A stretch of DNA of 64,000 bases from Cercis canadensis (lineage: Eukaryota > Streptophyta > Magnoliopsida > Fabales > Fabaceae): positions 181,188 through 245,187 of the forward strand of contig QAOA01001289.1 in assembly GCA_003255065.1 (NCBI GenBank). Reading direction: 5' to 3'. The notes under the pieces are model-generated. The model was not told the origin of the DNA and searched no databases. It saw only the letters and a list, made by a program, of their open reading frames with translations. Both the position numbers and the translations under genes were made by a program. This document shows positions 43,086 to 53,231 of this stretch, piece after piece (the first letter of the stretch is position 1; every line of letters starts with the position of its first letter).

Positions 43086-43479
43086 GCTTCTATTTGACTT
43101 TTGAGAGAATCATTTTCTTGAAGTAGATCAAAACTTTTGTAAGTAAAATCAGTTATTAAATATTTTGTTGTGCAACAAGTAGGAAAAAGCTTGTGATGAT
43201 ATTTTTCATGAGAAAAACGAAAATAATCTGCTATTATTTCTAAAATTAATAATTTACTATTAAAGTCATTAATATTTCAAATAGCATTTAATATTACTTT
43301 TTCATAATTATCTAAATTTACTAAGTTACTTATGTAATGAAAATTAGATTGTCTAGGCTAGACAGGTAAGGCTTTATCACTGAAAAACATCAATGATTAT
43401 TGAGGATCCATTTGCAAAACTAAGTTTATTAGTATGAACAATAATATTCTATAATATGAAGTAATAAGTTTTGAAGATA

Positions 43480-43930
43480 TGGATGTATTAGGAAAACGAC
43501 TAATTAAATCTTTTTTGTTAGGTATTGGATATTTAATCCATTGAAGAACTTTGTTGAGAGGCTCATGATTTATGACAAACCTAGGTACTCCTCTTTCTTG
43601 TTCAGTTTGTTTATTGACATAAAAATCTTCACAACTCTAAGGAGACTTACTTGATCTAATGAGTTTCTTGTCTAACAACTCTTGAATATTTTTTTTTTAA
43701 ATTTTCTAATAATTCTTTATTCATTTGAATTGGTCTTACCTTGGTAAGAATTTTACTCTCATGAAATTTTTTTTCATAAGGTAATTCCACCATATGTTTC
43801 TTTCTTTGCCAAAAAATATTTAGAAGATCTGTACAGACTTTATTTTCAATCTTCTTTTGAATTTTCTCTATTCTTTCCTTTACCTAAGGATTTTGAATTT
43901 GTTCTTCTATTCTTCTGTAATGAACTTCTT
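43480..43930 (-). pseudogene. Pararetroviral reverse transcriptase N-terminal remnant
   Basis: Conserved residues at the start of caulimovirid RT are visible on the minus strand (the NKELLENL and YPIPNKKDLI-type blocks), with stops at about 43640-43680. Beyond about 43480 the homology is lost. I do not find the YxDD active site or an RNase H domain on the minus side, so this part appears deleted or replaced. Confidence 0.6.
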
Positions 43931-44198
43931 AATTCAAGTATTGAATTTGTTTTTGTTTCTTTATTATCATATTGATAACAGAGATTGAACTATTTTGAAT
44001 TTCATTAACATCTCTGTCTTTCATCGAGATAAGAAATTCAAATATAATTTTCTTACCACCTTGAATAGTATATATTCCTTGAGATGTTATATGAAAATGA
44101 TACATTTGAGTAAAGAAATGAGTTCTTAATATGACTGGTGTTGAGATATTTTTTACTAAAATAAAAGTATTTTTGAAATAAATACCTTTATTGCAAAT

Positions 44199-44489
44199 TT
44201 AAGTCTTAGTTAACTTATAATCTATTTGAAATTTTGAATCATTAGCACTAGATAAAGACTCTAAAATCTTTTCATAGTACTTAGAAAAAATTAATCCTTC
44301 TTGAATACAATTCATATTTGCTCTTGAGTCTATTAGAGCAATGAAATTTCTATGATATTCTTCATTAATGATTAATGATATTTTACAATACCATTTTTGA
44401 ATTTGAATCTTATTGATGATATTCAAATATGTTTCATGAGGATTTGAAGATTGTTTAATATCCTCATCCTTATCTTTTTTACTAGACAC
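44199..44489 (-). pseudogene. Pararetroviral aspartic protease region
   Basis: The minus frame has a hydrophobic strand followed by ALIDSRANMNCIQEGLI. The active-site triad D-S/T-G is altered, with Arg in place of Gly. The downstream ESLSSAN segment is typical of caulimovirid proteases. In the virus this enzyme cuts the capsid-polymerase polyprotein. The frame ends at a stop at 44199 and the next part is in another frame. Confidence 0.65.
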
Positions 44490-45027
44490 TTAACTATTTA
44501 TGTGATTCTTTAATAATAAATTAAGCAACTCTAATTCTATTTGACTCTGATTTTGTTTTAATTGTCTAATTTCTTCTTTGACCACTTTAATTTCATTTTG
44601 AGAATCTTTGACAGAAACTACATGTTGTGTTGAATTCATTTTTAAAAGTATATCACTAAGACTTATAGGTTTAATATCAGGAAAACTAGGTTTTTCCTTA
44701 TCTATAATATCTTTTAACTTTAAAAGATATTCCTTTTTGATTTCATCATCTTCTATTTTTTCTATGACATTATGAAAAAATTAGTTTTTGATGAAATAAC
44801 ATTTATTGACTTGTAATTTTCAGTACAATCTGAATCTTTGTAATTTTGAATACAAGGTTCACCTGTTGCAAATTCAGATGATTCTTCTTGAACTCCATAA
44901 ATGTTTTCTAATTGATTGTTTTCAGAATTTTGTTCTGAAAGATCTCTTTCAAATTCATTCTCTGAGTTTGAAACTTTGTTAATGAATAATTTACTTAATT
45001 CTTCATTTAATTCATCACTAATATCTA

Positions 45028-46543
45028 ATGAATTTAGAGTAAAACCCCTTTTTGGTCCTTGAAAGATTGCTTCGGTGACACTTTAGTCCTCTAATCATTT
45101 TTACTGACACTTTAGTCCCTGAAAGATCATTCCGTCTACCACTTTAGTTCTCCGCTAAGGTCTGTTAGTAGGACTTAACCGAAAATGCCACGTGGCACGT
45201 TAAGTACTGACGTGGCACATTAAATTTTTTTTAAAAAATCCCTCTTCTCTCTTTTCTCTCTCTCTCTTCCCCTCCTCTCTCATTTCTCTCTCTTCCCTGT
45301 TTCTTCCTCTCACTCTTATCTCTCTTTCTCTCCTCCATCTCCCTCTCATTCTCTTCTCTCTCTCTCCTCCATCTCTTATCTTTCTTTCTCTCTGCCATCT
45401 CCGTCTCATTTTCTTCTCTCTCTCTCTCCTCCATCTCCCTCTCACTCTCATCTCTCTTTCTCTCCACCATCTCCGTCTCACTCTCATCTCTCTCTCCTCC
45501 ATCTCCCTCTCAGTCTCATCTTTCTCTCTCTGTCATCTCCCTCTCACTCTCATCTCTTTCTCTCCACCATCTCCCTCTCTCTCCGCCATCCTCACCACCG
45601 TACCTATTAGCTGAGTACTCTCCCCCTTGGGTGGACTTAGTCCATGAACTTAGCACACAATGAGATCATCTTGGCTTAGGAGAACGTGAAGGGTGACTGG
45701 TGCATGGTGAAAATGAAGGGGTACATGTAACTGAGTCAACTCGATGATGAAGAGAAGAAGGGGTATATGTAACTCATACCGAGTCAACTCGGTGAAGGGG
45801 TACTTGGGCATGCACTCCACGTGAAGAATGACATTTACATTATCAACCTCGGTAAAACATAGGAAAAGCTTCAGTACAACTAGGCCTTATGGTTAGAGAA
45901 AGAGATGAGAGTGAGAGGGAGATGGTGGAGAGAAAGAGAAATGAGAGTGAGAGGGAGATGGTGGAGAGCAAGAGAGATGAGAGTGAGAGGGAGATGGTGG
46001 AGAGCAAGAGAGATGAGAGTGAGAGGGAGATGGCGGAGAGAGAGAGATGAGAGTGAAAGGGAGATGATAGAGAGAAAGAGATGAGAGTGAAAGGGAGATG
46101 GAGGAGAAAGAGAGATGAGAGTGAGACGGAGATGGTGGAGAGAAAGAGATATGAGAGTGAGAAGGAGATGGAGGAGAGAGAGAGAGATGAAAATGAGACG
46201 GAGATGGCAGAAGAAAGAGAGATAAGAGATGGAGGAGAGAGAGAGAAAAGAATGAGAGAGAGATGGAGGAGAGAAAGAGAGATAAGAGTGAGAGGGAGAG
46301 ACGGGGAAGAGAGAGAAATGAGAGAGGAGGGATTTTTTTAAAATTTTTTAATGTGCCACGTCAGCACTTAACGTGCCACGTGACATTTTAGGTTAAGTCC
46401 TACTAACAGACCCTAGCGGAGGACTAAAATGGCGGACAGAATGATCTTTCAGGAACTAAAGTGTCGGTAAAAATGATTGGAGGACTAAAGTGTCACCGAA
46501 GCAATCTTTCAAGGACCAAAAATGGGTTTTACTCATGAATTTA
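45028..46543. repeat. 9-bp target-site duplication of MULE2
   Basis: ATGAATTTA at 45028-45036 and 46535-46543 directly abuts the inverted repeats. Confidence 0.95.
45037..46534. mobile_element. MULE2: 1.5-kb Mutator-like foldback element in the pararetrovirus
   Basis: Termini GAGTAAAACCCC (45037) and, inverted, GAGTAAAACCCA (46534), 9-bp TSD ATGAATTTA. The first about 200 bases of each end match MULE1 closely (TTTGGTCC, ACTTTAGTCC, CACGTGGCACGTTAAGT blocks). Inverted symmetry continues through CT-rich (45240-45600) and GA-rich (45890-46330) arms, leaving only about 300 unique bases (45600-45890). No transposase and no recognised captured gene. The highly basic/acidic frames in the arms are simple-repeat artefacts. 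Confidence 0.93.
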
Positions 46544-46558
46544 TCTTTTTCTTCATTA

Positions 46559-46616
46559 GACAATTATTCTTATAATGACCTATTTGACCATACCTATAAC
46601 AAACTGGACATTTATA
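46559..46616 (-). pseudogene. Pararetroviral capsid zinc knuckle
   Basis: The minus frame reads CYRYGQIGHYKNNC, the CCHC knuckle at the C-terminus of the caulimovirid capsid region. The second Cys of CX2CX4HX4C is replaced by Tyr, a TGT-to-TAT type change. It is followed by a Ser/Lys-rich segment. MULE2 lies 16 bases further on. Confidence 0.65.
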
Positions 46617-46639
46617 TGACTTTCTAGACTTTGAACCTT

Positions 46640-47949
46640 TATGAGATTAATTTTGATTTTTTGAAGATTTACTTGATTCTTTTGAAAGTTTACTTGATTC
46701 ATCTCTATCATAATAATTTCTATTCCTTTTGAATTTTTTATTCCTAAATTCTTTTGTAAAGAATTTTTGTTTTTTCTTATTTCTTGAAAAGGGAGGAATC
46801 AACTTAGTATTAAAACCCATTTGATTACAAATATTACCTAACTCATCTTTTCTTTTATGACCATCTTTTTAAATTTTATTTTTGAATTTTATATCATTAC
46901 ACTGAACCATGACTTCTTGATTGATAGTATAACTAACTAGCCATATGATGGAGTTTCATAAACTTGAGTTAATGATAAACTTTGTTGAGTATCGAAATTT
47001 CTTAATTTTTCTTTGATTTTTTTCTGCAAATAGCTTAGGAAGACCACATATAAACTTTTCTTTCCAATAAGCTACATTGCAATTACTTCTTAAGAATATT
47101 TTTGAGAAAAACACATCTTTATATCATTTTAAGTCTGAGAGTTCTCTACATCTTAAGTTGACTAAGATTTCTAATGATTTTTCTTGAAAGCTTTGAAGTT
47201 CACCTATGAAATGTTTAATGATAGCATAAATAAGGATTTCTATACAGTTTGAATTATTAGTTTCAAGATCTATTGAATTCTCTATTTCTGATCTTTGACC
47301 TTCAATGAGATAATTATCTCACCAACCTTTAAGTTTCCTGTGAAACTACTAAGATGATTCTAAGGATATTTCTTAAATCTGCTGAAGGAATTTTGACTCG
47401 AAATGCATAGACCGTCATGAGAATTTCATTCATATGATTCAATATTTCATGTTCACTCATACCATAAATATTTCATTCATAAATACTAGTTTCATCAAAG
47501 CTTGAATGAACGTATTGACTTCTTTCTTCATATTGAATATCAAGAGGAGTGGGTCTTGAATAATAATCCTCAATTTGATAGGTTCTTTGACCTAATCTTG
47601 AATTTTGTTTGACTCTATTGATTGCTAACTCTTCTTCTTCATTTTTGATCATGTTGATTGATTGTTTCTTATCTTTCTCTAATGTATTGAGTTTTTCAAC
47701 TATTAGGTTTAATGTTTCTTCATTTCTAAACCTAATATCTTTTATCTTTGAAAAATTTAGCACTCTATAAATAGATTGTTGAGTTTTTGAACTATTGAAA
47801 GAAATTGAAAGAAGATAAGGAAATTCTGAGAAAGAATGACCTAAGGAAGTAGAATGACTTAATGAATGACCAAAGGAATGAAAAGAAGTTCTTAAAAAAG
47901 GAAGACCTAAGGAAGGGGGAAAAGAAAGTTTATTCTCTACCCTAGTCAT
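46640..47949 (-). pseudogene. Pararetroviral capsid/linker region, broken
   Basis: An open piece at 47949-47473 holds a Glu/Lys/Asn-rich helix (LNLIVEKLNTLEKDKK) and a TYQIEDYYSRPTPLDIQYEE motif seen between movement protein and capsid in caulimovirid polyproteins. The remaining capsid sequence to 46640 is spread over several frames with stops. Confidence 0.5.
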
Positions 47950-48221
47950 TTGATCTAATACAATTTTGAGTATTTGATTTGTATAATTATTTTGACACTG
48001 TATAATTTTTTATATCTTTTAATGAAGGATTGTCTTTGTCAGAACCATTGGTTATTTTGAATGGTGAAACTACTACATATTCATTATGAACATTTTTTAC
48101 CGTAATTTCTTTTAAAGGAGGATGAACTGTTATAACTGTTGTATTTGATAAAGTTTTTCAATTTTGACTTATCCTAATGTTTGTATTAATCTTTTTGCAT
48201 TTTGAATAAGGATAAGATATA

Positions 48222-48644
48222 TCATGTACTTTTACATATTCTTTGAACCATTCGAAAAAAGACATTAATTTTCATGGCATTTAATTCATGATAATAAAAT
48301 ATCATAAGTGTATATGTTGTATACTTATTAAATCTTTTGAAATACCAATATCTTTTCTCTTTGTTGAAAACTTTCATGAAATCTACCCTTAGATAATCTT
48401 TATCTATTTGAAACTCTTTTGATATGACATTAAGTTGACTTTGAAAATCTGACCTAGTAAGAGACATATGTGGAGAATCTGAATCTTGAGTATTTTGATA
48501 AACATGTTTTGGAATAACTGGTTTAAAGTTTATTCCTGATGAATTTATTGAAGAGAAATCTACTGATTTTCTAGCAGAATTGTAATGAGTTGATGATTCA
48601 TATCTAGTAGAGTTTGTTCTACTAAACCTAAGAGTAACATTCAT
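48222..48644 (-). pseudogene. Pararetroviral segment between movement protein and capsid
   Basis: A 140-codon minus frame with Ser/Asn-rich N-terminus and an aromatic C-terminal block (KEKRYWYFKRFNKYTTYTLM, then FYYHELNAMKIN). It lies just downstream of the movement-protein frame. I place it in the viral polyprotein by position and by resemblance to the conserved aromatic block there; a precise function is unknown. Confidence 0.5.
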
Positions 48645-48810
48645 TGAGGAAGATGTTAAAATATGATTTAATTCTAGAAATTATTGAGGTCTAGGAGGAA
48701 TCTTCTAATTCTCATTCATCTATATATGAAACTTTATTATGTCTTAACCTTTTAGGGGTTATCGACTGAGAATTTTAAGTGTTGACTTCTAATAACAAAG
48801 TTTCATATCT

Positions 48811-49485
48811 TTAAGATTGTTTGATGCATCCTATATTGATTTTGGTTATCAAGACTTTGTAGAAAACTCTAAATATGACTGTCATGTGTTCTACTCCTAG
48901 AAGAAACTTTTCTTCTTTTGACTGAAGCTTGAGTTCTAGAAATTTTGAAGTTTCAGGATGACTTAAACCCATGGTATAATTTGGAAAACAATCCAAATAT
49001 ACAGGATCATTATGAAGATTTGACTGGATGACTCCTATGATTGAGTCTTTGAATTCTACTACATTTTTATCTCTAAAACATACTAGGATATGTGTATCTA
49101 TTCCTAGTCTGTGAAGAGGTCTGACAACTATTTGAACTAATCCTATATGGAGATATTTGAAACCTTGTTGACAATGTTTTCTAATCATATTTTTTGAGAG
49201 AAGATAGATTGTATATTTTGATCTTTTGACTGTTATTATGTGTTCTACTATTTTGATAATATAATTTTGAAGTATGTCAAAACTACATTTTTGATAAACT
49301 TCTGTTGATGAAATCTTTTGACTAGTCCAATTTTGTAAATTTTGCTCTATTTTAGAAATAACAGCTTCTCTACTATTACTATCATTACTATCATCTTGAT
49401 TATCTGTTGAATAATCATTTTCTTGAATATTTGAGCTAGAAGGTTCATGTCCGCTAGACAACAATCTTCTAATTATCCTCGACAT
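48811..49485 (-). pseudogene. Pararetroviral movement protein
   Basis: A 224-codon minus frame. The core (about residues 105-200) has the hydrophobic strands of the 30K-superfamily cell-to-cell movement protein: GFKYLHIGLVQIVVRPLHR, an Asp-rich turn, and NYTMGLSHPETSKFLEL. The N-terminal 40 residues are Ser/Asn/Asp-rich. In the virus it forms tubules through plasmodesmata. This stretch is uninterrupted, but the normal C-terminal continuation is broken after 48811 and the rest of the genome is defective. Confidence 0.7.
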
Positions 49486-49764
49486 TATAATCTATCTTAA
49501 CTCTAATTCAATTAATTGTCTCTCTTGAACTCACTGGGACCACCACGCTTACCAACAGTTTCATTGCCTCTCTTGGGACTTACTACCGGGAACACGTTTT
49601 TCGACTGACTAATGCTAAGTCAAGAAAGATTCTTAATCTTCTTAAAGTCTTGATATCTTACAAAATTTTAGACTTTAAAGATTTATGTCTGACTTAGTGA
49701 ATTTCTAAAACAAATATTTGAACAGTGACTAGACAGCTAGATAAACAAGCTTTTTAAAATAGTA

Positions 49765-50108
49765 CTAAGCAAATTTTTGATAATGTTCAATTTCTTCTTT
49801 TTCAGAAGGGTGTTCCTTTTTGAGATATTGAACTCTATTATTATAGAACCAATAAACATGTTTTTGATTTTCTATGTAAGGACCATAATATCTTATCATC
49901 TTATTTAGACAGCTAGATATGAAATTCTTTTTGATCTTAATGAGACTTGATATGTAAGAACCCAAACATAATAAGGATTTGTAATTTGAACAAATGCTTT
50001 ATCTTGAAGAAGACTTCTGTAATGTCTAATTAAAACTTGATCTTCTAATAAACCATAACCATAATACCTATTGACTTTGTAGCTAAACCACCTAGCCATT
50101 GTAAGCAT
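49765..50108 (-). pseudogene. Small ORFs in pararetroviral leader
   Basis: Two overlapping minus frames (50108-49905 and 49965-49765), rich in Tyr/Lys, follow the primer-binding site. They look like one frameshifted ORF (RWFSYKVNRYYGYG, then RYYGPYIENQKHVYWFYNN). No known family recognised. Confidence 0.4.
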
Positions 50109-50164
50109 TCATCTTTGAGTAAGCACTACACACCCATTACCCCCACCTGATTGAATAGGCTGCA

Positions 50165-50177
50165 GGCTCTAATACCA
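50165..50177 (-). promoter_or_regulatory. Pararetroviral tRNA-Met primer-binding site
   Basis: TGGTATTAGAGCC on the minus strand, one mismatch from the initiator tRNA-Met complement TGGTATCAGAGC. It is the conserved minus-strand start site and map origin of caulimovirids. Confidence 0.75.
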
Positions 50178-50205
50178 TAATGAGCAGGAACGTTTCAGTT
50201 TTGAC

Positions 50206-50208
<3 letters not shown>

Positions 50209-50241
<33 letters not shown>

Positions 50242-50246
50242 ATATA
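50209..50246. repeat. (TA)n microsatellite at the pararetrovirus edge
   Basis: A TA run from 50209 grading into ATAATATAATATA, starting four bases from the viral end block. Confidence 0.9.
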
Positions 50247-50522
50247 GTCTTTTTGGTTCGATTTCCCTTGGGTCAAAATGTTTTGGAATCAAAAATTGAA
50301 TTGAACCTATTGGTTTTAGTAAATTTTGAATTGATTTAAACCGATTCTCATCAGTTTGAGCTCGATTTGGTCGATTCAATTTAGTTTAAGTTGGTTTCGT
50401 ACACCCCTAAGTTGTTCCATGCCATGTGTCCAAGGTATCTATACCTTGTTACATACATTAGGTATGTTAAAGCTAGCCTTTTTTTGTTTTTTTCCTTTTT
50501 CTCCTTATATTTTTAGTTCATC

Positions 50523-50922
50523 AATCTAATTGATAAAGCTAGATAGTGGGGACAACAGTCAATTAAGATGACAAGTAAGGGTCAAATTTAAATTTCATAA
50601 AACCGCTTCTATTGCATTAACAAAATGGAGAAGCCTTGCCCATACATGTTATGTGCATCGACCAACCCAATCTATTTAGTTGTAGCCTTAAATTGGTCGA
50701 TTTCAGTTTGCAATTCTCAAACCATCAGTTAGCTTCGGTGGGTTGGTTGGATGGCCGAACCCGACCATAATTGAACGATGCACAGCCTTAACTGGTCTAA
50801 TTGACAAAGCCAAATAATGGGGACAATAATCAATTAAGATAACAAGTGAGGGTCAAATTTAAATTTAATAAATGGGCTAACAAAAATGGAGAAGCCTTGC
50901 CCACATGTGTCATCTATCTAAT
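50523..50922. repeat. Two diverged direct copies of a ~130-bp segment
   Basis: 50523-50655 and 50794-50922 share CTAATTGA-AAAGC, TGGGGACAA, GGGTCAAATTTAAATTT and ATGGAGAAGCCTTGCCCA. The spacer (50656-50793) has short inverted ends (GTGCATCG/CGATGCAC). Confidence 0.75.
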
Positions 50923-52682
50923 CCACTTGCCAGAGTGTGCACCGGTATACAATTATGAAGTTAGGGGAAGACTTATAGCCTAAAAATGAACTATTTAAGA
51001 ATGGATCCTACTGAAGTTGGACCTTACCATAATAGTTTTTTAATTTTTGTGTCAATTTAAAAAATAAATCTACATTTGGGGAATTTCAAAAAATTTAATA
51101 TAGGTTGAGGTAACCTTTTCAAAATGAAAAGTCCAACTCAACCTTGCACTTTCATAACTTTGCTCTCTCCCTCAACCACTACGAACATGGTTGTCAAAAT
51201 TTAGATTTAAATCATAAGATTAACGATTCTAAGTCCAAATTCTGGTTAAATCGTGTGTAAAATGGGTACCCTATGAAATCTAAGTAAAATCATGATAAAA
51301 TCATAAAATCGCATAAAATTTGGACACAATCAAAATTTCACAAAACTTCAGTTTTTGGGCCATTTTGCAATAAGAAAAACAGTGCATTTTGATTTGGGAA
51401 TTAAATCCCTAAATCGCACAGACGCACAGATGCGATTCGCACACTCATCCTCAGTTCCTACTTCCTCCCCGTCCTTCCCCGTCGGCCATCGCAACTCGCA
51501 AGCGGCAAGTCTCCCTCCTCCCTCACAATCACCATTGCCGGAGTCAAGGACTGGTTCGCGGCTTTAGGCTCTCGGTTCTCTCTTCTCCTCTCTCTCGCCC
51601 TCACTCTTTCTGTCGCACCACAGAGGCAAAAACGATAGGCTATTAATTCTGGTAATTGATTTTGGTTCTTGAGAAAACAATTATGGGTTTCAAAATTTGG
51701 ATATTATTCTGGTTGATTTTGGTTCTTGAGAAATCAATTATGGTTCCCTCTTCCCCGGATTATTATTCTGGTTCTTGAGAGATCAGTTAGGTACATTTTC
51801 TGTTGCTATATGGTCTGTTGTAAGTTGTAAATTCTATGAACTTTGTTGCTATATGGTCTTTTATAAGTTGTATGAACTCTAACTTGTATATTATAAGCAG
51901 ATTCTGTCGTTCTTTTAGAACAACTCGCATTACTTTTCTCTTTTCCTTGTGATTTATTTAAAGTGCAGTACATGCTTGATAACTTTAGATTTAATTGTCT
52001 ATGATATAAATGCTAGTGATGCAGTGTGCTTGTGCTTTGTCTTTATTTTGTGAGTGTTGCACTTGCACCTAAATGAGTTTTCTTTAGGATGCTAATTCTT
52101 ACAAGCTAAAACAGCCATCTTTGGTGCTTAGCTGAAACTATAGAAGTTGATGAACAAATAGTGAACTTGGTTCACCTTCCACGTTTTAATTGTGGCCTGC
52201 CATTATATTTTGTCTTGGTTCAGATATATAATAGTTGGAATTTTTAATGGTGCACCATTTTAAAATGTGTATATGGTGCAAACTTTGTCCACAACTATTT
52301 TTGAATGAAGAGCTTTGTGATTTCTTAGCTATTTTATTTATTTTTTCTTTTTTCCCTCCAAACTCCTCTATTCTTCCTTTTCCACGGTGAGAAGACTATC
52401 TCTAATTCTTATTTTTTTTGGCCATGAAGACAATCCCTAATGGAGCTATGAATTTTGTATTATTCTTCCTTTTACACTGCTATATCAGCAAATTAGTTCA
52501 CATAAAGATATAAAACTAATGTGAAGTTTTGCTGTAAACCAAACAAAAGAAAATATTTTCTAGTGAAACAAACAATAGAAATTTTAGAACAGAATTTTTT
52601 TTTTCGAAATTTTTATGTAAATTTTTTTTTTTTTTCTGTGGAAACATGAACTTTTACTATGGTTCCTTCATGATTTATATTT
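50923..52682. other. Unassigned DNA with possible transposon end and pyrimidine-rich block
   Basis: 51190-51345 has ATGGTTGTCAAAATTTAGATTT followed by repeats of AAAATCATAA/TAAATCG, like the subterminal region of some hAT elements, but no partner end is found. 51440-51620 is CT-rich with a 70-codon frame of low complexity. 51645-51790 repeats TTCTGGT...TTTTGGTTCTTGAGA three times. No gene is supported. Confidence 0.35.
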
Positions 52683-53231
52683 GGCTTAATTGCAATTTTG
52701 GTCCTCTATTTTAACCACTTGAACGTTTTGGTCCCCTTCTTTAAAAATGAACTATTGAGTCCCTCTATATTCATAAAATGTACAAGTTTAGTCCATTTAT
52801 CTTTAAGTCAAAATTCTTAGGTTTATTTCAAGGTGTAAAGTTCTCTGATTTATAATCTCACCGTTCAGATTGAAGAGCTACGTCTTGTGAATCTACCAAT
52901 TAAATTTCAGCTCGATCTAACGGTGAAAAAGTCTAAATTTTGCGGTTAGATGAAAAATTATGATTTTGGTATTTTGGGCTGAGTCCCACCGTTAGATTGA
53001 GCTAAAATTTAGTGAGGAGGTTCATAACATGTAGCCCTTCAATTTGAACGGTGGGATTATGAATCAAATAATTTTACATCTTGAAATAAACTTAAGAATT
53101 TCGACTTAAAGATAAATGGACTAAAATTGTACATTTTATGAATATAGAGGGACTCAATAGTTCATTTTTAAAGAAGGGGGACCAAAACGTTCAAGTGGTT
53201 AAAATAGGGGGACCAAAATTACAATTAAGCC
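52683..53231. mobile_element. 549-bp foldback MITE with 9-bp TSD (Mutator-like)
   Basis: The two halves are near-perfect inverted copies starting GGCTTAATTGCAATTTTGG (52683) and, inverted, GGCTTAATTGTAATTTTGG (53231). Symmetry extends through TTGAACGTTTTGGTCCCC, TCTTTAAGTC and ACCGTT blocks to a centre near 52955. The 9-bp TSD TTTATATTT lies at 52674-52682 and 53232-53240. No coding sequence. Transcripts would fold into a long hairpin, a potential small-RNA source. Confidence 0.93.

Larger units (their letters stand above)
40885..50205 (-). mobile_element. Endogenous caulimovirid (plant pararetrovirus), degraded, split by MULE2
   Basis: Minus-strand order: tRNA-Met primer-binding site (50177-50165), small leader ORFs, movement protein, capsid region with zinc knuckle, aspartic protease, RT N-terminus, further ORFs, and a TATA-like promoter (41508-41493). 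This is the linear gene order of Caulimoviridae. Without MULE2 it is about 7.8 kb, close to a whole genome. Both ends share a roughly 28-base block (40885-40911 and 50177-50205, CAGTTTTGAC core) next to the PBS, and a TA repeat abuts the right end. Many stops, frameshifts and a probable RT deletion make it non-functional. Confidence 0.85.
39497..50409. repeat. hAT-like terminal inverted repeats flanking the pararetrovirus
   Basis: TAGGGGTGTAAATTGGTTC at 39497 and its inverted counterpart, reading TAGGGGTGTACGAAACC inward from 50409, enclose the region. Each is followed by ACCGAA/CGGTT-rich subterminal sequence. The flanking octamers (GTTGGTTC and AGTTGTTC) match only partly. A non-autonomous hAT of about 1 kb later invaded by the MITE and the pararetrovirus would explain this, but two unrelated ends are possible. 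Confidence 0.35.

Noticed and set aside
45200..46341. Open frames of about 80-100 codons rich in Arg/Glu (MEEREMRVRR, ERERDENETE types)
   Set aside because: They are translations of CT/GA simple repeats in the MULE2 arms.
50656..50793. Small MITE with GTGCATCG/CGATGCAC ends between two direct copies
   Set aside because: Only about 8 bp of inverted ends, and the flanks give no target-site duplication.
51355..51567. 70-codon frame that could be the first exon of a host gene
   Set aside because: Low-complexity Ser/Pro content, no recognisable family, and no following exon found.
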